Assembly: GCA_024362935.1 (NCBI GenBank)
Contig: JANCRA010000014.1
Location: 887,001-951,000 of the forward strand
Source: Setophaga petechia
Taxonomy: Eukaryota > Chordata > Aves > Passeriformes > Parulidae
Reading direction: 5' to 3'
DNA: 64,000 nt
Shown here: positions 1-11,800 of the stretch, piece after piece
Layout: each line of letters begins with the position of its first letter
Position numbering within the stretch: position 1 is the stretch's first letter
Notes under the pieces: model-generated
The model's input: the letters and a program-made list of their open reading frames with translations, nothing else
Told to the model about the DNA's origin: nothing
Databases searched by the model: none
Position numbers and translations under genes: made by a program

Positions 1-2594
1 CTGATGAGCTGACAAACTTCTCACCAGCAGCTCCTGGGTGATGTGAGGAGCGAGTGAATCTGCAAGGGCTGGCTCACCCTGTGAGCCAGGGGTGATGAAC
101 TGTGGTTATTGCACCCACACAGGGATGGGGACACCGGGGACCATCCTTGCTCAGACCACCTTGCCCAGCTCCACACGGCCCCCAGCATGGGAGATCCATG
201 GTTTTGGGAGTGCTGTCCCCACAAGCACAGTGGGAGCTGTCCCCACAAGCACCACCAAGCACCCAGCATGCCAGCCCCTGCCAGCTCTCCTGCAGCTGCC
301 CACAGGCCATGGCTGCACGGAGGCACAGGCAGTGGAAGTGGCAGAGCCGAGGCAGCCCTGCAGTCCAAACAAAACGCCCTCCTTACGTAAGAAACCACAG
401 CCCCGGGCTCTGCCAGGCAGCATAAAGCACCTCTTTGTGCCTCACACCCCCCGCCCGTCCCACACGGGACCATCCCTGACAGGACCCACAGCCAGCGGCC
501 CCCTCCCCTCCCCTCAGTGCCAGTCCACCCTGGGAGCCCCGGCTGGGACCCCCGAGGCCTCGGGCACCACACACACACCCGGCTCTGCAGGGGAACACTG
601 CCCAGAGGACGTGCAGGAGCCTTTGGGCTCTGTCGGGCTGGAATCACTCAGAACTCCTTCCAGCCCTCTCTGGCCCCTAGGACAGACTCCCAGTTGTGTG
701 AGGGATGCCTCTGAGCCACCACACCTGGCGCAGATGTTGAGACACAGAGATCTGAGCACAGCAAATCGCTCGGGATCCCCACATGAACCCAAGTGTCTGT
801 CAGAGCCCAGAGCGAGCAGGGAGGCTGAAGTGAGAGCTCTCCACGCTCCCAGGGAAGGAAGGAGACACTCAGAGAACAGGGCAGGGCTTAGGAGGGACGT
901 GCCTGGCAGCTCTGCAGGGCACTTTGCTGCTGGAGGGGCAGAGCAGGAGCCGCCCCCACGGGCCCTGCAGTGCTCTCTCAGCCACCCCTGCAAGGGGCTC
1001 TCCTGCAGCCCCATCTCCCAAGCTGGGCCCCAAACCACCAGTCAGGATAATTCCGTGGTGAGGGGAGCCCGCCAAAAACCAGCCTCCCTGGATCAGAGCT
1101 CAAGAGAACTCCAGCAGCTCATTCACACCACCCCAGGGACTCAGTGCTGTGCAATCCCAGTTCAGCAAATCCCCGTTAGCCCAGGACCTGCTCTGGCAGC
1201 TCCCTGGAAGGGCTCACACCGTGGAGACCTCAATGCATTCAACTCCCTGCTGTCCTTCACCTGGGAAGCCCCTGATCTCTGGTCTCCCCTGCCCAGGCCA
1301 GCACAGCTCAAGCAGAGCTCATGCTGCCCTCTTTGCCCCTACAGATCCCACGGCCAGCACAGAAGGTGCTAATCAAAGGTGTCTCCAGAGGCCCAGATTC
1401 CAGGAGCTCAGCCTGGAGAATCCCTCTCACTATCCCTTCAGTGTTCCTCTCCGTCCAGCTCCCAAAGCACAACAGCTTTATCCTCCCCCCTGCTCTGACA
1501 CACCCATTCTCTGCTGGGAGCTCCACAGGGAGATGGGCAAGGAGGACAGGGCCACCTTTCCATGTGGCTGGGCCAGGTAAACCCAGCCTGGTGTGTCTTA
1601 GACAGCAGTGCCCACAGCCTCCAGAACCCAGAGCTATCTGCAGGCCTCCCCACCCCGTGAAGAAACAACAGCCTGTTTCCAATCCCAGGTGGGGAAAAGG
1701 AGACCTTCAGTCTACCTGGTAGGAGCAGAAAGGGCCATAAGCTCTGGCTGGAATAAAGGCCTTTTTGAGAGCACTGGACTTTTCCAGCTGCCTGGAAACA
1801 GGAAGCGCCCAGGCCAGGAGAACAGAAACCCTCACACTCGTGCATAAAGGCACAGTGAGCCGTTAACCCTAATTACCTGTGACTGACACGCGAGCGGGGC
1901 CCTGACCTTCCAGGCATCGCCTCAGCCAAAGCAAAATAAACAGCTCCCTTCATCCCAAACACAGCCCAGCTCACCCCCGCCCAGAATGCGAGGGAGGAGA
2001 ACGGTGCAGCTGCAGCACACTGGGGGCTGAGCCCAGACCCCAAATGCTGCCCCCCACCCCGAGGCAGCAGCTCCCACTCCCCTCCAGCCCCCTCCCGGCG
2101 CTCCCTGGAGGAGGAGGAGGATGAGCAGCACCTGCACCAGGGAGAATGAGCGCCACAACTAGAGGGTCCTGTCCCCAGCAGTGGCCAATGCCTCTGTGGT
2201 GTCCCCAGAGCATGTCCATGCTCTCCTGCTCAGGGGGAGCTCCCTGAAAATCCACACTCAGTCTCCTGGGTGTTTCCCTCTGACTGATCCCTTGAGAGCA
2301 GAGGGCTCTGTTGCTCCACGGGCAGAGATGCCACCCCAAACTGTTCAGTACCCCAAACACCCAGTGGGCACAGGCCAGATGCCAGCCCAGAGCATCCTGG
2401 GCAGGCAGGCAGGACAGGGAGCACCAGCTGTGCCAGGCAAGGGGCACAGGATCCCCAGCACCTGCCCCAGGCTGTCCCTGTTCTGCTGATCAGTTCCTGG
2501 GGCAGCTCTTTCCCTCCCTCGAACAGCCCCTGCTCCCAGCACACAGCAGTGCCCCAGCTGGTTCCTGGCCCCTCTCCCCACAGGCAGAGCTTAC
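1..2594 (-). other. WWP2: WWP2 intron 8 (partial)
   Basis: GC-rich intronic sequence. No WW-domain exon is found on the minus strand. A 1.28-kb plus-strand open frame here has no recognisable domain and reflects high GC. No repeat family was recognised. Confidence 0.6.
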
Positions 2595-2811
2595 CCGGGG
2601 GGCAGAGCATCCAGGGCGAGTGCGGCTGCCCAGGCCTGGGGGGCGCTGGGGCCCGAGGCCGCCTCCTCTGCCTCCCTGGAGCCGCTGAGGGCAGGAGGGG
2701 CAGGAGCAGAGGAGCCCTCGGCCGTGCCAGGCGCCGCCGGGCTGGGAACGCTGGGCCCTGCTGCCGGCCTGTCCTCGTCCATGTCCACGGCAGCCACGGC
2801 GTCCCCGTTCA
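2595..2811 (-). CDS. WWP2: WWP2 exon 8 (linker up to WW1)
   Basis: It encodes [20 protein letters not shown], a Ser/Ala/Pro/Glu-rich stretch, then [12 protein letters not shown], ending in phase 2 before GTAAGC. The DALPPG end aligns with DALPAG immediately before the first WW domain. The acceptor (CTCCGCAG) is 18 bp from a 30-bp minisatellite. Confidence 0.92.
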
Positions 2812-5800
2812 CTGCGGAGCAGAGGGGAGGAGATCAGCACGGGGAGGGCACCAGGGCAGGAGGACAGCACAGGGAGGGCACCAGGGCAGGAGCTCAGCAC
2901 GGGGAGGGCACCAGGGCAGGAGCTCAGCACGGGGAGGGCACCAGGGCACCAGGGCAGCATGGGAAGGGCACCAGGGCAGGAACTCAGCACGGGGAGGGCA
3001 CCAGGGCTGGCTGATCCTCCCAGCAAGCAAAGCACGTGGTGGGTGACAAGCCAAGCGTGGCACTCCCAGTGCTGCCAGCCTGCAGCAAAGGCAGCACCTG
3101 CTTCACCCAGACCCCCCTGGGAACCACTGCCATCGCCTCCATCCTGAGATGGTGCTTTGCATTTGTGCCCAGGGTCTCTTCTGCCACTGGAAACATGCTG
3201 CACCCTGGATGGGAACTCGGGGAATGAGCAGGAGCTCCAAAGCAGCGGGTACAGCATCTCCCCTGAGGCAGAGTGAAACCCAGGCTCCACAAGTCAGCAG
3301 TACTGCAAAAAGCTCAACATTGCTGGATTCCACTGAACCTTTGGAAAAGGGGAGAGACAGAGTAAAAGAAACCTACAAAGAAAACTGTTGAGGAGGAAAA
3401 TGCAGAGCAAAAAAATGAAAGGGAATTTGTTAGAGGAATATTTATTGGATACCAAAACCCTGAGACCGGGCAGCCCAGCTGAGGAGAACCTTTGGTACAA
3501 GATATCCTGGCTGGAGTGGTAAAACAAAAGCTTTATAAAAACTCACAAACAAGGAAGAAAGGAGTGAAGGATGCAGACATATTTCTAGGAGCTAGAGCTG
3601 AGAAACATAAAAAACTGTAAGGGAAGCCCAAACAATTAGAACCATTGTAGGAAAAAGCAGTATAAACCCCCATGGAAGGGAGACTGAAGAGCTACAGATG
3701 CTCGGTAGAAGGGACAGAATGAGACCCACCAATGCACAGGGACAAAATTCCCAGGCACTACGAGATGCATTACGAATCTGAGCAGGGACTCATTTTCTCC
3801 CCAGTGAATATCCCTGAGCTCTGCCCCCACCTCCCACGAGCGCTGGTCACCTGTGCCATTGGCCATGCTGGTGGCCGTGCCGTTGGCCGTGCTGGTGGCC
3901 ATGCCGTTGGCCACACCGTTGGCCACGCCGTTGGCCAGGCTGGTGGCTGTGCTGGTGGCCGTGCTGGTGGCCGTGCTGGTGTGCTGTGAGCTCTTGGCCT
4001 GCTGCCGGTGCCGGCTCCTGGCGCTGGGACTTTGCTCTCCGCTCCCCGCGTTTCCCCGGGCTGCTCCGGCCGCATTCCGGTGCGTCCTGCGAGGGAGGGA
4101 GCACGGGAGGTGAGAGACATCACACGGGAAATGCCACTGCTGCCTTCTCACCTGGGCTTCTGCTGCTTCCACCCAGCACAGCCACTGCTGTCCCCTGGGA
4201 AGGGCCAGGATATGGCTCTGTGCTTCTGCTCAGGGCAGTGCCTGGAGCTTCGCGCAGCCTGCTCAGACCTGCCCACAGTCCTGGCACACACCTGCTGGTG
4301 GCAGAGAGCCATGGAGGAGTCACCTGGGTGACACCACCTTGCTTTGTTCACAGGTGGGCACTCCACATGCCAAGGAATGGCCCTGGATGCTCATAGCCAG
4401 ACACCTGCTCACCACAGTGGATCCCAGCTTGCTCCGTCCAGCCCTGCAGATCCCAGGAGATCCCACACCAGCCCCGGGTCCTGCACCATGCTGGGGACCC
4501 TCCCCAGTGCCTCGTGCCTGGCTCCAAGCCTCACACAGAGGCAGGTGAGGAAGGTGCTCCCAGGACAGCTGTGGCCTCCAGAAAAGGAGGGAACAAGCAG
4601 TCAGGAAAGGTGAGAGCTGAAATCATAGCACGAGTTGTGACCAGCTCAGGTGCAGCTGCTCCATCTCCTGGGATCACTGCCACCCTGGAGCTCACCTGCC
4701 ACTGCTCTCCATGGCCAGGGCAGCCCAGCCTTCACTGGCAAAGCACCTGCAGCCCCCCCAAGCAAACTCACTGCCTTGGACCATCCAGGGCCCCCAAGGC
4801 AGCACAAAGGCATTCCTGAAAAAGCTGGGTTTCACCTTAAGAATTCATTCCTGTGAGCGAGGAGGGGGACAGGGCAGGAGGGGAGATGGTGTCATCCCAA
4901 ATCTGGGGGGGCTGAGCAGCAGAGGCAGAGCCCAGGCACCTCCACCCAGGCTGGCAGCACAGGCAGCAACCACGGAGGGTAGAGGCTGCAGGGAAAAGGA
5001 CATCGGTTTCTCCCAGCCAAAATCTACCTTAAAAGGGCAAAACCCACAAACTGTCCCCAAGTCTCAGGGCTGGTGCTGGGAGGGGACAGCAGCTTGGCAG
5101 CTACAGGGCACGGATCAGTCATGCCACTCTCAGCAGCTCCAGCAACTGGAACCCTCCCACTCGCTCCAAAGCTCTCTCCTTGGGGAGCAGCTCATGGCAG
5201 GGATGGGAATGGGAGGGGACATGGGAAAGCAGGAGATTTGTTGAAAATAGATTAGATGAGGGCCATGGGCAGAGCAGAAGCTGCTGTGACCACTTGAGTG
5301 AATCACAGACCCCCAGCCAGGGGCTCCTGGAGGGGCTCCTCAGACACTGAATTCCCTGAATGCCCAGCTGGCCCCCAGACACAACTCCATGCTGGGGTGT
5401 GCTTTGGCGACCAGCACCTGGTACATGGGGCATCTGTGGGGAGAGAAGAGGCTCCTCTTCCCCCATCAGGAGGTGAAGGGGCCCCCTCACTGCCAGGGCT
5501 CAGCAGGGCACACTGGTACCACCCACCTCCCTCCCAAAAGCTGGCTGGGACCTCTCCCCACAGTTCCCCCCATGGGGAGGCCAAAGGCAGCACAGCCCCC
5601 AGAGCCCTGGCCAGAGGGGAGCAGGCAGGTGCCACCAGCCTGTCCCACTGGGAGCAACCTTTCTAGCAAGGGATGGGTCTGGTCCCTGCCCTCCTCAGCA
5701 CAGATGAGCTCAGAACTGCCCAGGGAGTTTTTAGAAACCAAAACAGGATGTTTCCAGGCTGCCAGCCGGCGGCACAGGGTTACCAGCCTGAATTAGCCAG

Positions 5801-8800
5801 CCCAGCCCTCCTACGAGTGCTCCCATCTGGGCATTGTCTTTTAATAGACACTGGAAACAAACCCAGAGAGGCCACAGAGCACGGCAGGATGGGAGCGTGT
5901 GCCTAAAATAGGAGCAAGGAAAAAGCCAGGCAGAGCACGGATGGGAACACACAGGGTGGGATGGAGAGGGGTGTGCAGATGGCAGCCCCTCTCCCACACC
6001 AGGGACAAGACCCTGCTGTCCCTCATCAGCTTGGGGACCTTGGCTGGCTGCCCCACTGCCCCTCTTGGGCTGGGGCAGATGATGCCAACAAGTAAAGTGG
6101 CATCAGCCAGGTGCCATCAACCCTTCCCCTTCTGCCAAGGTGGAGTACCCTTGCCACGGTGGCCAACACATACCCCAGCCAAGAAGCCCAGGAATGGCCA
6201 GTTCCTGCAGCTGGGATGGCCAGAGGGTCCCCCAGGAGATGCAGCAGAGGTGGCAGCATGTCTCAGTCTCACTCAGCACATCAGAGCCCAAGCTGTGGCC
6301 AAGGAGGAGGAGGGCAGAGCACAGGCTGGAGCCAGCACTGGCTCTGGGGAGTAGGGCACAAGCTCTGGGATACAACCAGGAGAGCCTCAGTGCCATGCAG
6401 GCAGCGAGAGCACAGCCCCCAAAACACAGAGTTGAGAAATTCCCCCTGTCCCTGCCAAAGGGGGGAGGCAGCCACATCCCCCAGCACCCAAATGAGACAA
6501 GCATGGAATAGTTTGGGTGCCAAGGGACCTGAAAGCTCATTCTCATTCCAGCTCCTGCCATGGGCAGGGTCACCTTCCACTATCCCAGGGTGCTCCAAAC
6601 TCTGTCCAACCCAGCCTTGGACACTGCCAGGGATGGGGCAGCCATGGCCTCTCTGGGCACCCTGTGCCAGGGCCTCCACAAGCAGGGGTTGTGGCACCCA
6701 TGGCCCCAGCTCCCAGCCAGAGCTCCCCCTCTCCCTGCACAGACGGCTGTGGAATTTCACACCCAATCACCAAGATTAGCAGCAAATCCCAAGATGACAT
6801 TTGTTCAGGAGAAGAAAGAGAAGCCCTGACCAAGCAATTTCCCTTGCAGGGACAGTGTGGAAATATCTGAGGAGCAAAGAATGCCCCTTTTCTTCCCATC
6901 CTGCCGCTGAGTGACTTTGCCAGCATCCATCACCGAGCCCAAGAAAATAAACACGGCTCTGTGTATAAACACAGCAACCATCAAACAACATTCCCAAGTG
7001 CAAGGGACCCACATTCCACCCTGGAGTGTGCAGCTGCCTCCCCTGTGGGTACAGAGAGCAGTGCTCTGCCCCACATCAAACTGAGCAGGTATGTCCAGAG
7101 CAACTCCAAATTCAGGTAGTACAGCATGGATTGAGAGCTAGCTCAGAGCCTTGCACAGCAGGGCAGCCAGGGGATATGGCTGATGGCAGGCACACCTGGC
7201 AGGTGTCTCAAGGTGCCCTGCACAAGCCCTGGACAGACTTCACCACACTCAAGGTGACAGCTGAAGCACAAACTTCTCACAGCCGATGGGCAGGCAGGGG
7301 GAGTGGGCAACAAGCAGTGCCGGGCTCAGCCTTCCAAACCAGGATTTTCTTTGCAGGTTTTCCAGCACCTCCTGAGAGCTGCTAAGTGCCTGCCAGGCCC
7401 AGCTCAGTCCTGTCACTGAGCATTTCCCACCCCTGGGGAGGTTCTAACACCTGGACAGCAGGAATCAACAGGAGCAGCCACCACAAAGGGCATGATCTGT
7501 GCTCACAAACTGCTCCCAATTTCCACCCCTCTCCCTCCTCAGGTGGGAGATGAACACACAGCATGGAAAGACAAGGTCACTTTTTGAGTCAAAAACATCA
7601 ACTCTGGTGTGTGCCCAGCAGATAAAGGAGGAGCAGAAGAGCTCAAGGTGGGAAGCTTGTAGCTGAGAGTGCTCCTGAGCCTGGGCCACGCAGAACCTCC
7701 CAGGGACAGGCTGCAGACACCCTCTCCACAGCCACACTCCTACCCAGAACATCTGCACAGGCTGCTGGGCCACTGCCATGCTCTGGAAATATAAATAGGT
7801 GTTAAATTCAACTCCATGTTGACAGTGTGACACGTCTCTCAGTAACCACAGCTCCAAAAGGAGCAGCGCTGAGCCACTCCAGCCCGGCAAGGAGGCAGGG
7901 CAGGGCAGGGCAGGGAGCCAGCTGAGGATGGCCTGCTGCCCAGGCACCTCACTTCCTTTGGAAGCAGCTGCTATTTCCCTGCAGCTCTGCTTCTCCTGCT
8001 CTCCCTGGACCTTTGTAAGCACCTCACTCTGGCCATTACCTGGAGGGGCATTGTGCTTCCCAGCCCAGCCAGGGCTGTGCTCAAGTGCTGGGGCTCCTGT
8101 GATCCCTATTTAAGGGACCCCACTTTGCTGGTTTGCCTCATCACAGCCTGCCCCACTCTCAGATCATTTTTTCAGCTCCAGTGGAGCAACTGGAGGAAAC
8201 TCTCTGAGCCATCACAGACTTGCTACTGCTTGAGACACCACACTTTAGGAGAGGCTCAGGCCAGCCTCAGTCCAGCTGCACAATCACCCCTCTGCACTCC
8301 CAGCTCTGCTGTCCCCAGCACAGACCTCCCGTGTGCTCTGTGACCGGGGCTCACTGGGAGATCTGGAGAGGGGTGCAGAGCACAAGGACAATCCAGACAC
8401 AGCCACAGCAACCCCCAGCAATGGACACACAGCATGGGAGGACCCTCACCTTGGTCTGCTGCCAAAGCAGTTGGTGCTGGGAGGTTGGTGCCGGCCCTCT
8501 GTGGCCACAGCTGTGCTGCTGGGGTCCCGTCCAGGCGCCTGGGACCCTGCACGGGGGAAGAACAAGGGGTGAAGAAAAGGACTGAACCCCCTACCTGCCT
8601 TCCCTCCCTCCCACCTTCCAGAAAGGAGCCCCAAAAGCACAACAGCCCCATCCCCTGCAGGGCAGACCCCCAGTACCCAAGGACGCCCCGCCTCACACCA
8701 CACAGCCCAGCAGCCCAGGCAGGACACAGGACTCTGCAGAGCTGGCAGTGCCAGGACAGCACTGCATTCACAGCTCCCAGATTTCACAAGTTTTGTCTTC

Positions 8801-11800
8801 CACCAACAAAGAGAAGGAGCCAAGGGAAAGCAATGCACCAATCCCTGTTCTGTACAAGCTTTGCTCTCCTGGCACCCCTGAGAGTTCAGCCACCAGCCCA
8901 TGACCCCACAGATGCCCTGGCACGGGGAGCTCTCGTGAGTGGATCAGCAGACACTGACACCACTTCCCCAGCCCTCCCAGCCAGCAGGGAAGGGGCTGAT
9001 CCAGCGAGGGAAGGGGCTGATCTGTGTGGAAGGCTGGAGGAGGGCTGCAGAAGGGCTGCTCCTCCCAGGCTGCAGGGGAGGCTGCTGGGAGCCTGTGGCC
9101 GCCCCCGCTGCACTCCTGCACGGGCGGGAGCCCACGGGGCTGGCCCGGGCTGGGCAGGGGCCTCAGCGGGGCAGAGGTGGGTGCTGGCCCGGGACACCGG
9201 AGCTCACCCCGCTCCCCGTGCGGGCCGGGCACTCACACTCACACTCACACTCACACTCACCCTCGGAGCCAGCACTGCCGTCGGGAACAACGGGAACGCT
9301 GCCCAGAGCAACAGCCGGCCCGTCCAGGAACACCGTCAGCTCCCCGCCCGACACAACGCTGCCTTTGTTCTCCGTCTGCAGGTCCAGGGTCAGCTGCCTG
9401 TTCTCCACTGCCACAGACAGGACATGGACAGAGAGACCCCCAGTCACCGCCGGGGCACCGGCCTGGCAGGGGTGGCTCCTCTGCCCCAGCCCCGGGCCAG
9501 CCTCCCGGGCCTCCCCATCCCCAAGGACAATGTGCCCACGCCCTCAGGGCCTCCAGTGCTGCCCCCACACCTACACACACCTGCCAGAGGACCCTGGCCA
9601 GCCCCACCACCCGCTCCTGCACCAGCCCTCAGGATCCCTTCACCCCTTTAGTGGGGCTGCAGCTGCCCCAGAGGCCCTGGCTGTGACACCCAGACCCCCA
9701 TCGCTCACAGAGCCAGCAGCTGGGGCTGTAGGGCAGATCCCAGCAGGAAAGCCAAGGGATTTCACACAACCAGCAGGCTGGAAGAGACCTTCAGGATCAT
9801 GAAGTCCAGCCCATGCCCTAACACCTCAACTAAACCAAGGTACCAAGTGCCACATCCAATCCTTTTTTAAACACACCCAGGGATGGTGACTCCACCACCT
9901 CCCTGGGCAGGCCATTCCAGAACTTTATCACTCTTTCCATAAAAAACTCTTTCCTAATATCCAACCTAAATTTCCCTTGGCACAGCTTAGGACTGTGTCC
10001 TCTGGTTCTGTCAGTGCTGCCTGGAGAAAGAGACCAATCCCACCTGAGCACAGGCACCTTTCAGGAGCTGTGGAGAGTGATGCGGGCAGCCCTGAGTCTC
10101 CTTTTCTCCAGGTTGAGCACCCCCAGCTTGCTCAGTGGTTCCTCACAGGGTTTGTGTTCCCAGCCCCTCTCCAGCCTTGCTGCCTCCTCTGGATACACTC
10201 AAGCATCTCAATATCCTTCCCAAACTGAGGAGCTCCTTTAAGATGACACAAGGGACAAGAGGGGTCCTGCAGGATGGTGAGCATGCCTCCATCCACATCC
10301 CTGTGCATCGACTCCACTGAACAAAACAGCACGGAGGGCTGTCCCCAAACAGGAACACTCTGCTGCAGCACTGGACAGCATTCACAGAAGGTTCTGGAGA
10401 GGGTACCACGGGCTGGGAGGCTCCTGGAGACAGCTGCCAGGTCCACTCCCTCCTTGTGAGCCAGTCTGGCTTCATCAGCTTGGCTCTGCTGGTCCCTGGG
10501 GGCACTGGGGGCACAGCACAGCCCTCAGCACCCACCCCATCACAGCAATGCCTGCCAGTGCCAGCCAGACTGAAACACCCGTCACAGAAGGCCAGAAAAA
10601 ATTGGCTGCACCAGCCTGGGACACTAGCCCAGACGCTTCCTGACTCATTTGCTCAAATAATATTTTTATTATACACGGATTGCTCATGACACAATGGCAC
10701 CATTTTTTAGCAACCTGCTTTGTCCCGGTGTGACGTGGGGATGGGGTGCGGCTCAGGCAGCAGAGCAGGATGGGAGCACAGCCCCACAGAGCCCTTGTCC
10801 CATCTCTAGCTGCGAGCTGTCCCACACTGGGACTTGAACTTCCTTCTCCAAGGCCCCCCAAATGCAGTGACACAAGGTCTGCAGTGACACATGGGGTCTG
10901 CAGTGACACACGGGGTCTGCAGCGGACAGGCAGCACTTGTGGATCTGAGGGAAGTCTCCAGTTTTTAGTGCCAAGAAGGCAGGTGCACAACAGGGGCATA
11001 CGCTCACAGGGGCACAGCTCTGTCACTGATCACCATCATCCAACAAGGGATCCTGCTGAGCCTGGTCTTCCCCTCTGCCTCACGGAGATGCACTCCGCTT
11101 GCTTCCTTGGGAAACCGACCTCACAGACAGTTTTAAGAGCCTGAGACAGAAGATGCTACTGAGCACGGCCAAAAACCAGAACAAATCCAGACCCTGTTTG
11201 CCCCCTGGCTCCTCCAAGCCGTAGGAATCCACATTTTCTCCAGGGTGCCTCCATCCCCCTCCGCGCGCGCCGCGCTCCGGGGCCGCACAAGCGCTCATTG
11301 TGCGGGCGCCCGGCTGAGGCGCAAAGACGAGGTGTCTCCAAGTGGAGGATGTGAACATGAACCTCCCAGCCGGCTTCCTTCTCCCCCCTCCACCCCCTCC
11401 AGCTTTTTTAAAGAAAATAAACACTGGCAGAACCTTCCCCTCCCTGTCCCCGTGCAGCGTGCGGGACGCACAAAGGGACATTGCTGCTGCTCCGACGGCG
11501 GGTCCCCCGGAGGGCCCGGCACAAAGGCTGCCTCTGTCCCAGAATGTCAGAGGGATTATTATTATTTTGGGAGGGGGTCGGGGGGTGATTTGGTCCTGAA
11601 TAAGGTCTCAGTTCAGCTACTTCCAGTGCCCTGCACGCAGCATCAGAGCTCCCATTTAGCAGAGGTGAGCTGGAATTCCCACCCAGCCCATTAAGCGGAT
11701 TTACGGTTCCACGAAGCCAGGCTGGGAGCAGCCGGCGTGATAACGGCCCCGGGCCGAGCCCCAGCCCTGGGACCCCCAGGAACCACACGGGATGGGCAGC

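Noticed and set aside
92..1372. 426-codon open frame on the plus strand
   Set aside because: Low-complexity Pro/Ser/Ala composition with no domain, lying antisense in a GC-rich WWP2 intron where stop codons are rare.
2490..3290. 266-codon minus-strand frame with repeated [10 protein letters not shown]
   Set aside because: It is the 30-bp minisatellite read through; splice sites and homology show only 2595-2811 is exon.
8434..9651. 405-codon plus-strand open frame
   Set aside because: Runs antisense across WWP2 exons 5 and 6 and the donor array; explained by high GC and the real exons on the other strand.
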